This document shows positions 52,646-62,942 of a stretch of 64,000 nt of DNA, one piece after another. Both the position numbers and the translations under genes were made by a program. How positions within the stretch are numbered: the stretch's first letter is position 1; each line of letters begins with the position of its first letter. Under the pieces are notes generated by a model that had not been told where the DNA came from, did no database searches, and saw only the letters and a list, made by a program, of their open reading frames with translations. Source of the stretch: Ilyomonas sp965277535 (GTDB lineage: Bacteria > Bacteroidota > Bacteroidia > Chitinophagales > Chitinophagaceae). The stretch spans positions 3,348,001 through 3,412,000 of the forward strand of contig OZ255825.1 in assembly GCA_965277535.1 (NCBI GenBank), read 5' to 3'.

Positions 52646-52888
52646 ATGAAAAAAATCATCTTAGCTTTTACAATTGCCATTTCTTTAGCAGCCTGTGGAA
52701 ACAATAATAACAACGCCAATGATGGCAGCACCGCACCCGGCAAAGATGCCTCTGGCGGCACAACGCCATCCATTACTTCAGGTAACGACGCTGCAAGGCA
52801 AAGTCAGGAAATTCCGCAAGATTCCGTAGAAACCAGCAGGGACAGCACCGGCAACATTCATCCCGGCGACACCACGAAGAAGAAGTAG
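52646..52888 (+). CDS. Small Asn/Ser/Thr-rich lipoprotein
   Basis: 80 aa from ATG 52646. Lipoprotein signal MKKIILAFTIAISLAACGNN with Cys17; the rest is a low-complexity, unstructured tail rich in Asn, Gly, Ser, Thr and Asp. It is too short for a folded domain and its role is unknown. The longer frame from 52604 lacks a signal and is rejected. Confidence 0.7.
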   Translation: MKKIILAFTIAISLAACGNNNNNANDGSTAPGKDASGGTTPSITSGNDAARQSQEIPQDSVETSRDSTGNIHPGDTTKKK

Positions 52889-52922
52889 CACCGTTGCTCA
52901 TTTTACTGCATCTTTACGCCGT

Positions 52923-53606
52923 ATGCAGCGCATCATTATTACAATAGATGGATACTCGTCGTGCGGCAAAAGCACGCTGGCAAAGGCTTTGGCGAAGGAG
53001 CTGAATTATATTTTTATTGACAGCGGAGCTATGTATCGCGCCATTACGTTATACTTTTTAAGAAATAATATTTCGCTTTCTGATAAAGATGAAATTGTTG
53101 ATGCGTTGCAACACATTTATCTTTCATTTCATCGCAATTTGCAAACGGGCGACAATGCAATGTTTTTAAATGATGAAAATGTTTCGGTACTCATTCGCGA
53201 CATGAACATCAGTAATAATGTAAGCGAAATAGCAGCCATTAAAGAAGTACGCCAATATGCCGTGGTGCAGCAACAAAAAATGGGCAAAAACAAAGGTTTG
53301 GTGATGGATGGAAGAGACATTGGAACCACCGTTTTTCCACAAGCCGAATTGAAAATGTTTATGACGGCAGATGTGGAAATCCGTGTGCAGCGCAGGTTTC
53401 AGGAATTGATTGTTCAAAACCCTGATATTACCTTGGATGAAGTAAGAATCAATTTGGAGAAGCGCGATTACATTGACAGTCATCGCGAGGTGAGCCCGCT
53501 TCGCAAAGCGGCTGATGCCATTGTGTTAGACAACACACATCTTACCATGGATGCGCAATTAGAACTGGCATTGGGCTGGGCGAAAGAAAGAGGAAAAAAG
53601 TGGTAA
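52923..53606 (+). CDS. cmk: Cytidylate kinase
   Basis: 227 aa. P-loop GYSSCGKST at residues 9-17, then DSGAMYRAITLYFL, GRDIGTTVFPQAELKMFMTAD and the CMP-binding RDYIDSHREVSPLRKAADAIVLD. It phosphorylates CMP and dCMP. It lies 34 bp after the small lipoprotein gene. Confidence 0.96.
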   Translation: MQRIIITIDGYSSCGKSTLAKALAKELNYIFIDSGAMYRAITLYFLRNNISLSDKDEIVDALQHIYLSFHRNLQTGDNAMFLNDENVSVLIRDMNISNNVSEIAAIKEVRQYAVVQQQKMGKNKGLVMDGRDIGTTVFPQAELKMFMTADVEIRVQRRFQELIVQNPDITLDEVRINLEKRDYIDSHREVSPLRKAADAIVLDNTHLTMDAQLELALGWAKERGKKW

Positions 53607-54511
53607 GTGGCTAATAAAAAGTAAGCTGATTTTAGTTCATCACTTAAACAATCAGAATCATATACCAAAACCAAATGCTATTGCCTCATTAAGAAATAAA
53701 TCAGTTGTGTTTTGAACTGCAAGATTGTACTATTTGTTATCTGTTACACTGAGTATGATAAGAATAATAAAAAAGTTGAGTTAGAAACAGTAACCGTGTA
53801 AAAAAATGAACAAAAACAAATGCTTCCGTTCATTTTGTTCCAATGCTGCCAACCTGTAGTTACTGATGGCACAATGCGGCACCGATCTTTGGAGCATCAC
53901 ATTTGCCTATCTATTTTACCTGCCTCAATAATTGAAGCAGCCAGGATGAATGTACCAATTAACAGAAAATCTACACATTATATCTTGGAATATAAATTAA
54001 TTATGTTGCTCTTGTTTTCTGGTATTTTTATTGTCAGAATTTTAACTGCATTAACGGTTAAAATCGAATTGTGTTTTTAAATGTTTAATGAGAGCACAAC
54101 TTGCCTGCCTTATGTAAACATGTATAATAAGAATATGGTTTCATCAGCTTTAGTATTTGTTTTTTTTGCGTTATCGCCCTGCGACGAAAACAAACACATC
54201 GTACATTTTGAAACACAGCAAAAAAATGTAGCGAAAAAGAAAAGAAAAGAAAAACTGAGGTTGAAAAATGATAGCCAAATGATAAAATAGTATTATAATA
54301 AGGTTAAGAAAATAATATTTTTGTGCTAGCGATACGGCCAATATAAAATGAAGACGTGAAATAGTAGTTGGAGCTGCCATAGTTTGCTATCCATATAAAC
54401 CCAATATGCTGCCTGTACTAAATCCTATTTTCATTTCGAAAAATGCCAATATTTAGGGGTCGCTAAATTCGGTTAGTTTATTTCCAAAACGTTCAAAAAT
54501 TGTTCAAGCAA
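53607..54511. other. Long intergenic region between cmk and the second PUL
   Basis: 905 bp, AT-rich. No ORF with convincing features was found: the frames at 53820-54080 and 54081-54290 are low-complexity or lack any recognisable domain and ribosome binding site. It has an ACAAAAACAAA variant of the dispersed motif at about 53805. The regulatory region of the SusC operon should be here, but I did not identify a clear promoter. A decayed gene cannot be excluded. Confidence 0.5.
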
Positions 54512-57500
54512 ATGAAAAAAGCGAATGCTATTAGCAAATGGTTTGTCTTTGCAATGACCATTGTTTGTGTTTTTGTGTTGTCAACTTCTCTTTTTGCGCA
54601 AAGGGGGAACACGAGGGTAATTGCAGGTAGGGTAGCAGGCACAGGTGATAGTTCTATTGCCGATGCATCGGTATTGGTAAGAGGAACCAAAAACGGCGTC
54701 AATACGGATGCGAATGGCGACTTTACCATTTCTGCGCAGACGGGCGATGTGCTTGTTGTCTCGCATGTGGGTTATAAGGAAAGAGACATTACCGTGGGTG
54801 CCGGCAACAGCAAGTTGACCATCCGGTTAACCGAAGACCTAAGCAGCCTTCAGGATGTAGTGGTTGTAGGGTATGGAAGAATGAGGAAGTCGGACATGAG
54901 CAGTGCCGTACTTACCATTTCCAGTGCAGACATTGAAAAAACGGTAAATACAACGTTAGATCAGGCTTTGCAGGGCAAATCGCCCAATGTGTATGTGTCG
55001 CAAAGTAGTGGCGCTCCCGGTGCAGGTGCTTCTGTTATCATACGGGGCATCAGTACTGTAACCGGCAATTATCAGCCTCTGTATGTAATAGATGGCGTAC
55101 AAATCAGGCCAAGCATGGCATCAGGTGGTGCTTACAATTCATCCTCTGGCGTTGCTAATGAATTAGCTGGCTTAAACCCTGAGGATATTGAAAATATAAG
55201 CGTTCTCGAAGGGCCGGCAGCAACGTCTATTTATGGAGCTGCAGGTGCAAATGGTGTGTTGGTAATAACAACAAAACAAGGCAAGGCAGGTGCGACGAAA
55301 GTGAGTGTTACCGGTTTAGAAACCATTCAGGAAAGACCTAAGGAACTACCGGTGATGAATCTGCAGCAATACGCCCGTTACATTGGGAAATTACAATCTT
55401 ATGGCTTGGTAGGCTTTGAGCCTGCTGAATTGGGAGATCCTTCTATTTTAGGTCCTGGTACAGACTGGCAAAAAGCTTTATTCCGTAATACATTAATGCA
55501 AAAATATTCGCTATCATTAAGTGGCGGTTCGGATAGATCAACCTTTTATCTTTCAGGCGATTATCTTTCACAAAATGGTGTTGCCGTAGGTTCGGGTTTT
55601 CAAAGAGGTTCTATCCGTTTGAACCTGATTAATACGGTAAACAAGTGGCTAAAATTTAATACAAACCTGAGCAGCTTTGCTACCAAAGAAAAAGTAAATA
55701 CTTTCCAGGGTAATATCATCAACCTTGCACTGGAGCAAAATCCTACAATTCCTGTCAAAAATCCCAACGGTACCTTTGGCGGCCCATCCACTATACAGGA
55801 AGCTCAATATGCTACTACAAACCCACTTGCAATTGCAGAACTCAATAATAATTACAATACTTCTTTTGGTGTAATTGGTGGTTTAAATATGGATGTAACG
55901 CCCATTAAAGGTTTGTTGTGGCACAGCGAAGTAAACGGAAATTATACTTTTACAAATTATTATACGTTCAATCCTTCTTACAATCTCGGACCATACTATA
56001 GCAATCCAAATACAACCGGCAGCCGTGGTAGTGGTAATAACTACTGGGTTTCTTTAAATACAAGGGTTCAATATGACCACTCTTTTAATAAGCACACTGT
56101 GTCGGTGATGGTAGGGCATGAATCTCAATATTATGCTTATCAAAGTTTAAGCGCAACAGGCACTCATTACTCCACGAATTCAGTACAGGAACTTAGTGTG
56201 GCCGATCCCTTATCTCCTCCGGGCACCAGCAGCCGGGGAGACGGTGCGACCGAATCCTATTTTTCCCGTATTAATTACACCTACGACAACAAATACATAG
56301 CTCAGTTTGTTTTTAGAAGAGATGGTAGTTCAAATTTTGGTCCGGCTAATCGGTTTGGTAATTTCCCGGCGGCTTCTGTTGCCTGGAAGATATCTGATGA
56401 AAAATTTATGAAAAGCATCAGTTTTATTAATGATTTGAAATTGCGTGCAGAATATGGCATATCTGGAAACTCCGGACAAGGAGGTGCTATTTACTCCAAC
56501 CTCTATGCAACAGCAACTGTTTGGGGTGGCGGTTTCCTGCCTTCTAATTTCCCTAATCCAAATTTAAAGTGGGAACAAGATAAATCAACGAATTTAGGTT
56601 TCGACTTGCACATGCTTAATAATCGCATAGAAGTAATCGCTGATGGATATGTAAAAAAAATATCTAACCTGATTCTTCCTGCTACTGGTCCTGAATATTT
56701 GGGTGGTTATCTAAGTGGCGGCTATGGCGGACAACTTAGCTGGCCAATCGTGAACTATGGTGCGATGGAAAACAGAGGGATAGGAATAAATGTGAATACT
56801 GTAGATATTTCTACCAAAGATTTTCAGTGGAAAACAGGATTTAACTTCTCTATTGACCGGAATAAGGTTGATAAATTAGTATCGCCTATCCTTACTCAAT
56901 ACTATTCACAAATTAATGATCGTCAGTCCGAATTTTTAATTGAACAAGGTCAGCCTCTTAGTATGATAACCGGTTACATTGCAGAAGGTCTTTTCCAGGA
57001 TTATAAAGACATTTCCTCTCATGCTATACAAACCGGAATTAAGGGTACACCTTTAATTGTTAGCCCGACAAATGGTTCCTGGGCAGGCGACATTAAGTAT
57101 AAAGATGTAAACGGAGATGGTTATGTAGATCAAAATGATAGAACCATTATTGGTAATCCATGGCCTAAGTACACTTACAATTTTACTACCTCCTTTACCT
57201 ATAAAGGGTTTGATTTAATGTTCTTTTTTACCGGTGTGGAAGGTAACAGCATATTAAACCTTGTTCGATACCAAAATGAAACCTTGCCACAAGGCACTGG
57301 CCCGTATAGCAACCATTTTCAAAATGTTATCAACTTTGCTGTACCAAGCAGTACCAACCCAAATGATGCATTAACTGCAACGCTTACCAACCCGGGGCAT
57401 AACATTCCAAATGTGTTTGTTGATGCCAACGGTAATAACAGGATTTCTCAATGGAATGTAGAAGACGGATCTTATCTAAAGCTGAAAAATGTTCGATTGA

Positions 57501-57718
57501 GTTACAGAGTACCAACGAGAATCTTATCACGTACCCATGTGCTTAGAGGTGCAGTGGCATCTCTCCAGGTACAGAATGCGTTTACCATTACAAAATATAC
57601 GGGTTACGACCCTGAAGTGGGTATGTACAACTATGGTGGCATAAACATCGTAGGTATGGACGAGGGCAGATATCCAACAACAAGGTCTTATACATTCAGC
57701 CTCTCCTTAGATCTATAA
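54512..57718 (+). CDS. SusC/RagA-like TonB-linked outer-membrane transporter
   Basis: About 1068 aa from ATG 54512 (a TTG four codons earlier is less likely). Signal peptide ending STSLFAQ, then a carboxypeptidase-regulatory-like domain (VIAGRVAGTGDSSIADASVLVRGT), the motif DVVVVGYGRMRKSDMSSAV, and the plug (LDQALQGKSPNVYV, IIRGISTVTG, PLYVIDGVQI, VLEGPAATSIYGAAGANGV). A C-terminal barrel ends YTFSLSLDL. It imports oligosaccharides and starts a four-gene PUL. Confidence 0.96.
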   Translation: MKKANAISKWFVFAMTIVCVFVLSTSLFAQRGNTRVIAGRVAGTGDSSIADASVLVRGTKNGVNTDANGDFTISAQTGDVLVVSHVGYKERDITVGAGNSKLTIRLTEDLSSLQDVVVVGYGRMRKSDMSSAVLTISSADIEKTVNTTLDQALQGKSPNVYVSQSSGAPGAGASVIIRGISTVTGNYQPLYVIDGVQIRPSMASGGAYNSSSGVANELAGLNPEDIENISVLEGPAATSIYGAAGANGVLVITTKQGKAGATKVSVTGLETIQERPKELPVMNLQQYARYIGKLQSYGLVGFEPAELGDPSILGPGTDWQKALFRNTLMQKYSLSLSGGSDRSTFYLSGDYLSQNGVAVGSGFQRGSIRLNLINTVNKWLKFNTNLSSFATKEKVNTFQGNIINLALEQNPTIPVKNPNGTFGGPSTIQEAQYATTNPLAIAELNNNYNTSFGVIGGLNMDVTPIKGLLWHSEVNGNYTFTNYYTFNPSYNLGPYYSNPNTTGSRGSGNNYWVSLNTRVQYDHSFNKHTVSVMVGHESQYYAYQSLSATGTHYSTNSVQELSVADPLSPPGTSSRGDGATESYFSRINYTYDNKYIAQFVFRRDGSSNFGPANRFGNFPAASVAWKISDEKFMKSISFINDLKLRAEYGISGNSGQGGAIYSNLYATATVWGGGFLPSNFPNPNLKWEQDKSTNLGFDLHMLNNRIEVIADGYVKKISNLILPATGPEYLGGYLSGGYGGQLSWPIVNYGAMENRGIGINVNTVDISTKDFQWKTGFNFSIDRNKVDKLVSPILTQYYSQINDRQSEFLIEQGQPLSMITGYIAEGLFQDYKDISSHAIQTGIKGTPLIVSPTNGSWAGDIKYKDVNGDGYVDQNDRTIIGNPWPKYTYNFTTSFTYKGFDLMFFFTGVEGNSILNLVRYQNETLPQGTGPYSNHFQNVINFAVPSSTNPNDALTATLTNPGHNIPNVFVDANGNNRISQWNVEDGSYLKLKNVRLSYRVPTRILSRTHVLRGAVASLQVQNAFTITKYTGYDPEVGMYNYGGINIVGMDEGRYPTTRSYTFSLSLDL

Positions 57719-57745
57719 TATAACAACGATTGAAAAATTGTAAAA

Positions 57746-59479
57746 ATGAAACAGAACTTAGCGGTTATAACAATTGTAGCATCCTTTGTTTTTGTTATAC
57801 AGTCATGCAAGAAAGACTATTTGAATCGCCCGCCTTTGGGTGCACCTACGGCAGGTACATTCTATCAAACCGATGCTGATATATTAAGCGGCACTGGTGG
57901 TCTGTACAATGGTTCCTGGGGCGGATATAATGGTACTTCTTTACAGTATATCGGCGACGTTATGGGTGGCAATAGCTTGTCTGATAATTACAATGGCCGT
58001 GGCTCCTATCTTAATTTTACAGTAACTTCTACGGACCCGAGTGGCGCTTTGCAAAGCGCCTATCAGGCATTATGGTCTGTAGTTGCTAATGCCAATGTGG
58101 TAGCTTATAATATCAGAAATGCGGGATCTGGCGCAAGTACAACTGCAAGAAATTCAGGCCTGGCGGAGTGTTATTTTATGCGGGCTGCTGCGTATTATTT
58201 TTTAGCCTTAGACTGGGGCGCTGTTCCCATTATTTATAACAATTCTCAACAGTTAGGCGATAGCAGTATTCGCAGAAATAATCTGGCTGATGTGTGGCAG
58301 TTTATTATAAACGACCTTACCTGGGCAAAAGATCATCTGGCACCGGCTCCTCTACAACCTGCACGTATTACCAAGTGGAGTGCAGAAGGCATGTTAGCCC
58401 GCGCTTATTTGGTTAAAGCTGGGTTGGGACAAGCAGGCACACGCGACGAAGGCCTTTTAGATAGCGCTAAGTTTTACGCAGGTGATGTATGTAACAACAG
58501 CGGCCTTACCCTTTTGCCTAATTATTATAACCTGTTTACAAGCGCTAATTTCAGCGGTAATAAACTTCCCCAGGAATCTCTTTTCTCTCTATTGTGGGTA
58601 CCAACAGGTCAATGGTTTGTACAAAACCACATGCAGGCAAACTTGGCCTATGACAGCAAGATAACACAGACGGGCGATGGTTGGGGAGGTGGCTTTGGGG
58701 CTTCGCCAAACTTGTTAAGCTATTACATGGATCCCGCTAATAAAGCAGATTCTGTGCGTAGAAAAGCAACGTTCTTTATGCCGGGAGATTACTATCCTGA
58801 TATAAACCAATCAAATGGCGGATGGCATGTTGACACTGCTCTTTTTAATAATGCTACGAATGCTATTACCGGCAACCATATTTATGCCCCGACCGACACC
58901 GGCACTTACTATGGTAATGATCATGCTTATGTAAAGAAATATGTAATTGGTTCGCCTGCCGATAATGGAGGTCTGGGCGGACAACAAAATGAAAATATCA
59001 ATACCTACATATTCCGTCTTGCAGATGTTTATCTGATTTATGCTGACGCGATATTGGGTAATAGTTCCTCTACATCAGACCCTGAAGCAATAAAGTACTT
59101 TAATGCGGTAAGAACACGCGCTGGCGTTGCGCCTATGACTTCGATTACTTATGCAAACATTTTTCAGGAAAAGAAAATTGAGTTTGCCTTTGAAGGACAT
59201 GAATGGTATGATTGGAAACAATGGTATTATTTTGATCCTGCTGATGCGTTAAGCTATTTCAGTAATCAAAACAGGGGTACTTACAATATCACATACAACT
59301 ACGGTCATCCTTTTGTTACCTACTTTAATAATGCTACAAACCCACAGCCGATTGGTGAAACGCATTATACCATTACTGCGGATAAAGCTGACTTGCCTTA
59401 TCCGGAATCTGACTTATTAGTGGCACCCAATTTATCCGCTGCACCAGTACCTTTTGACTTTAGCAAACTCACCTATTAA
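57746..59479 (+). CDS. SusD/RagB-like nutrient-binding lipoprotein
   Basis: 577 aa. Lipobox IQSC with Cys21, followed by KKDYLNRPPLGAP. The TPR-like part contains LAECYFMRAAAYYFLALDWGAVPII. The C-terminal half has TYIFRLADVYLIYADAILG, RTRAGVAPM and EKKIEFAFEGHEWYDWKQW. It starts 27 bp after SusC and binds the same glycan at the surface. Confidence 0.95.
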   Translation: MKQNLAVITIVASFVFVIQSCKKDYLNRPPLGAPTAGTFYQTDADILSGTGGLYNGSWGGYNGTSLQYIGDVMGGNSLSDNYNGRGSYLNFTVTSTDPSGALQSAYQALWSVVANANVVAYNIRNAGSGASTTARNSGLAECYFMRAAAYYFLALDWGAVPIIYNNSQQLGDSSIRRNNLADVWQFIINDLTWAKDHLAPAPLQPARITKWSAEGMLARAYLVKAGLGQAGTRDEGLLDSAKFYAGDVCNNSGLTLLPNYYNLFTSANFSGNKLPQESLFSLLWVPTGQWFVQNHMQANLAYDSKITQTGDGWGGGFGASPNLLSYYMDPANKADSVRRKATFFMPGDYYPDINQSNGGWHVDTALFNNATNAITGNHIYAPTDTGTYYGNDHAYVKKYVIGSPADNGGLGGQQNENINTYIFRLADVYLIYADAILGNSSSTSDPEAIKYFNAVRTRAGVAPMTSITYANIFQEKKIEFAFEGHEWYDWKQWYYFDPADALSYFSNQNRGTYNITYNYGHPFVTYFNNATNPQPIGETHYTITADKADLPYPESDLLVAPNLSAAPVPFDFSKLTY

Positions 59480-59527
59480 AATTTAGTAAGCTTCGAATAC
59501 ATTAATTGCCGTAAAACAAACTATTAT

Positions 59528-61018
59528 ATGAATAAGCAAATATTGTTTTTGCTGATTGCTATAGCAGGACTTATTCAATTTGCCTGTAAAAAGGACAATG
59601 GGGGCGGAATGCCAGTTATCAACAATGTGAGAATAGTTGATTCAACAAAACGGGATAGCTTCTTTACTTCCGCGTTGCCTGGTACATTAATCGTAATACA
59701 GGGTAAAAATCTCGGGGGATTACAAGCCGTATATTTTAATGATACTGCCGCTAATTTTAATCCTGTTTATGCTACCAACACAAATGTGATTGTTGCTGTC
59801 CCAAGTACAGCTCAAACAAAGGCAACCGATCCTAATGTTCCAAGCTCAATTAAGCTTGTTACCGATCATGGAACAGCTACGTATTCATTTCAACTTTATC
59901 TTCACCCGCCGGTTATCAATTCTATTTCGTTTGATAACAGCGGAACAATGGTTACCATCAATGGTATCAATTTCGAAGGCATTCAAAAAATAACATTTCC
60001 TGTTTCAGGAGCCGATACGGCACTTTCTTATTCAGTGAATAAAGCTTTTACACAGATTGTGGCTGCCATTCCTCCAGGTACGGCTTCACAGGATTCTATC
60101 CGTGTGTACTGTACTTTTGGAACTGCCGCTTTTTCTTATCCGCCACCAATGTCGGTTACTTCCGTTTCAAATGAAAACGGGGCTCCTGGCACAACCATCA
60201 CCATTAATGGAGCTAATTTTATAGGTATCAACCAGGTTATCTTTCCAGGCGGTGTAAGCAGTACTGCTGTCACGCCGGTTAATGTAAATCAATTTCAGGT
60301 TACGGTACCACAAGGGATTTCAACTGCCGATTACTTAAAGATAATGGGTAGTCTTGGCACTGCCACTTCACCGCAACCCTATGCCACTTACATTACACAT
60401 CCAACGCCGGGTTATTTATGTACGTTTGAAGGACAGTATAATACCGACAACACAGGCTTTATAGGTTGGACAGGTGGTTATGCCGATTCTACAACAGCAG
60501 CGGCTACTTACCATGGTGCAACAGGTGGTGTTGGTGTACTTCAGCAATCGAGTCCGATGTCAGCCAACGCTGGCCCTACTTCGCAGGGTAATCCGGGTCT
60601 GCTTCAATTGAGTGATTTGCCATGGGTATCTAACACAGCCCAATCAATCAATGGTTACTCATTAAAGTTTGAGTTGTATGTGGCATCTCCCTGGACTGCG
60701 GGTGAGCTTTGGATCGCCGTAGGCGACTGGTACACATGGAATAACTATATTGCCAGATACGCACCATGGGAAACAGCCACTGGTGGTATTTATGCACCAT
60801 CAGGATGGCAAACAGTAACGATTCCTTTAACACAATTTATTAAGGGCAATACTTTCTCCAGCACTTCCTGGAATGGATCCGGTTCACCAGCCAGTAAATT
60901 TTCAGATTATCCAACAACAGGTCTTTGTTTTATGATTGCTAATGATCAGGCTAAAGCCGTTCCGGCAAACAGCATCAATGTGGCAATTGATAATGTTCGC
61001 ATCGTGCAAGGGCAATAA
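59528..61018 (+). CDS. Surface glycan-binding lipoprotein with IPT/TIG repeats (SGBP)
   Basis: 496 aa. Lipobox QFAC with Cys20. Repeated IPT/TIG-type folds follow (about 30-300): LPGTLIVIQGKNLGGLQAVYF, TMVTINGINFEGIQKITFP and PGTTITINGANFIGINQVIFPGG. The C-terminal 190 residues are a jelly-roll-like glycan-binding part (YCTFEGQYN-type start, then SLKFELYVASPWTAGELWIAVGDW and AIDNVRIVQG). This order is that of SGBP-B-type proteins. It helps recruit polysaccharide to the SusCD pair. Confidence 0.88.
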   Translation: MNKQILFLLIAIAGLIQFACKKDNGGGMPVINNVRIVDSTKRDSFFTSALPGTLIVIQGKNLGGLQAVYFNDTAANFNPVYATNTNVIVAVPSTAQTKATDPNVPSSIKLVTDHGTATYSFQLYLHPPVINSISFDNSGTMVTINGINFEGIQKITFPVSGADTALSYSVNKAFTQIVAAIPPGTASQDSIRVYCTFGTAAFSYPPPMSVTSVSNENGAPGTTITINGANFIGINQVIFPGGVSSTAVTPVNVNQFQVTVPQGISTADYLKIMGSLGTATSPQPYATYITHPTPGYLCTFEGQYNTDNTGFIGWTGGYADSTTAAATYHGATGGVGVLQQSSPMSANAGPTSQGNPGLLQLSDLPWVSNTAQSINGYSLKFELYVASPWTAGELWIAVGDWYTWNNYIARYAPWETATGGIYAPSGWQTVTIPLTQFIKGNTFSSTSWNGSGSPASKFSDYPTTGLCFMIANDQAKAVPANSINVAIDNVRIVQGQ

Positions 61019-61045
61019 GTTTTTTAGAGAAATAAACACATAACC

Positions 61046-62791
61046 TTGAGAAGTAAGTTTGTTTTTGTTGCAATTTATTGCACGTTGTTCATCAGCATTG
61101 CTTGTACAAAAACCTCTGGTACAAACGGCACAGGTGGCGGCACACCGACACCTGGCACTGACTCTGTATATTCTCCGGTTGATCCATCTGTTCCGGCAAC
61201 CATTGGTTTCTTTGGCGATAGCTGGAAACAAAAAACTTTCAACAGCCCGGATGCAGTGAGTGGTGTCGCCGCGAATGGTGCAGCCACAGATACAGTAACC
61301 ATTGATGTAAATAAAGTACTGCAAAAAGTAGTGCCTTATGTGTATGGCAACAACTCCAATCTGTGGATGGGGCAAATTGTAACACAGCCTGCGCTGATGC
61401 AATACATCAAAGACCTTTCTCCCAATATCATCCGCGCTCCGGCAGGTAGTGTAAGCGATGTTTATTTTTGGAACGGTACCGATGCGACTCATGCGCCTGC
61501 TGATGTGCCTTCAACATTGATGAATGCTGATGGCTCAACAACTGCTACCAATCCCTGGTACGGTGGTAATACGGCTTCCTGGACATTCTCGCTCGATAAC
61601 TATTATAGCCTGTTGTCTCAAACCAACAGCACCGGCATTATTACGGTTAATTATGGTTATGCGAGATATGGAACCAGCGCCAATCCAGTCGCCGCAGCAG
61701 CCCATCTTGCTGCTGATTGGGTGCGTTATGATAATGGCAGAACCAAATTCTGGGAGATTGGCAATGAATCGTATGGCAACTGGGAAGCGGGCTATCGCAT
61801 TGATGTAAGCCAAAACAAAGACGGTCAGCCTGAATACATCACAGGTGCCTTGTACGGGCAACATGTAAAAGTGTTTGTTGACTCCATGAAAGCAGCTGCA
61901 CAGCAGGTTGGTGCTACTATTTACATTGGTGCAACGCTCTACCAGGAAGTGCCCTATAACGGAGCCTACCAAAGTATTCTAACATGGAATCAGGGCGTAT
62001 TAGCAAATGCCGCTTCAGCAGCCGATTTCTTCATTGTACACAATTACTTTACGGCTTACAATACAAACTCTTCTGTCAACGACATTCTTAGCACTGGTAA
62101 AACGGTGCCTTCTACCATGATGGCTTATGTCCAAAGTCAGTTGAGTGCAGCAGGTGTAGCACAAAAGCCCATTGCTTTAACAGAGTGGAACATCCAGGCT
62201 ACGGGTTCAAAACAAAACACTTCTTTTGTTGCCGGAATGCACGCCGCACTTACCTTAGGTTCTATCATTAAAAATGGATATGGCGAAGCCAGCCGCTGGG
62301 ATTTAGCGAACGCTTATGCCAATGGAGACGATCAGGGTATGTTTAACATCGGTGATGAGCCCGGCGCACCGTTATGGAATCCACGTCCTGCTTTTTATTA
62401 CATGTATTATTTCCAAAAATATTTTGGTGATAGAATGGTGTATGATACAGTGCACACCAGTGGCTCTGATGTTACCGCGTATGCCTCTACATTTTCTTCC
62501 GGTCAGGCAGGAGCCGTGATAATTAATAGTGGTCAGTACAACCGCGTTGTTTCGATAGATTTCCAACACTTCCCTGCCGGAAGCAAATATTACTGGTATG
62601 TATTAACCGGCGGAACAGACAATGGAAGTTTTTCAAGCCAGGTATATGTAAATGGAACGGGGCCTTCAACAGCTACCGGTGGACCGTTAAACTATGCGAG
62701 CATCAAGCCTTACTCGGCTGCTTTAACAGGCACCATTAAGCTTGGTTTGCCACCTATGAGTGTGATTTATTTGGTAGCAGATAAAAAGTAG
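61046..62791 (+). CDS. Clan GH-A glycoside hydrolase lipoprotein
   Basis: 581 aa. The only possible start before the lipobox is TTG 61046: an in-frame stop lies at 61025 and no ATG follows before SIAC with Cys20. The catalytic barrel has NIIRAPAGSVSDVYFW, the probable acid/base Glu241 in FWEIGNESYGNWE and the probable nucleophile Glu380 in ALTEWNIQ. The last 90 residues form a beta domain ending PPMSVIYLVAD, as in arabinofuranosidase-like enzymes. By eye it resembles GH51, GH39 and GH44 types; I cannot fix the family. It is the enzyme of the PUL. Confidence 0.85.
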   Translation: MRSKFVFVAIYCTLFISIACTKTSGTNGTGGGTPTPGTDSVYSPVDPSVPATIGFFGDSWKQKTFNSPDAVSGVAANGAATDTVTIDVNKVLQKVVPYVYGNNSNLWMGQIVTQPALMQYIKDLSPNIIRAPAGSVSDVYFWNGTDATHAPADVPSTLMNADGSTTATNPWYGGNTASWTFSLDNYYSLLSQTNSTGIITVNYGYARYGTSANPVAAAAHLAADWVRYDNGRTKFWEIGNESYGNWEAGYRIDVSQNKDGQPEYITGALYGQHVKVFVDSMKAAAQQVGATIYIGATLYQEVPYNGAYQSILTWNQGVLANAASAADFFIVHNYFTAYNTNSSVNDILSTGKTVPSTMMAYVQSQLSAAGVAQKPIALTEWNIQATGSKQNTSFVAGMHAALTLGSIIKNGYGEASRWDLANAYANGDDQGMFNIGDEPGAPLWNPRPAFYYMYYFQKYFGDRMVYDTVHTSGSDVTAYASTFSSGQAGAVIINSGQYNRVVSIDFQHFPAGSKYYWYVLTGGTDNGSFSSQVYVNGTGPSTATGGPLNYASIKPYSAALTGTIKLGLPPMSVIYLVADKK

Positions 62792-62808
62792 GCAAAAACA
62801 AACATAAC

Positions 62809-62852
62809 AATGCGTGAAATAAAGCAGCAAATACTTCTTTGTTTCACGCATT
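62809..62852 (+). terminator. Hairpin after the PUL, possible terminator
   Basis: Arms AATGCGTGAAA and TTTCACGCATT around a loop, 17 bp after the GH stop. The downstream flank is not strongly T-rich. A GCAAAAACAAA copy at 62792 lies between the stop and the hairpin. Confidence 0.6.
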
Positions 62853-62942
62853 ACCATTTCTGTAGGGTATAAATTTTTTATGTTAGCAGAATTTTTTTGA
62901 CAGTGCTAAACCCGAAGTGTACTCTTTTATATTTGTACGAAA

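Noticed and set aside
54081..54290. Open frame upstream of the second SusC
   Set aside because: Lys-rich low-complexity C-terminus, no ribosome binding site that I can see and no family. Left as intergenic.
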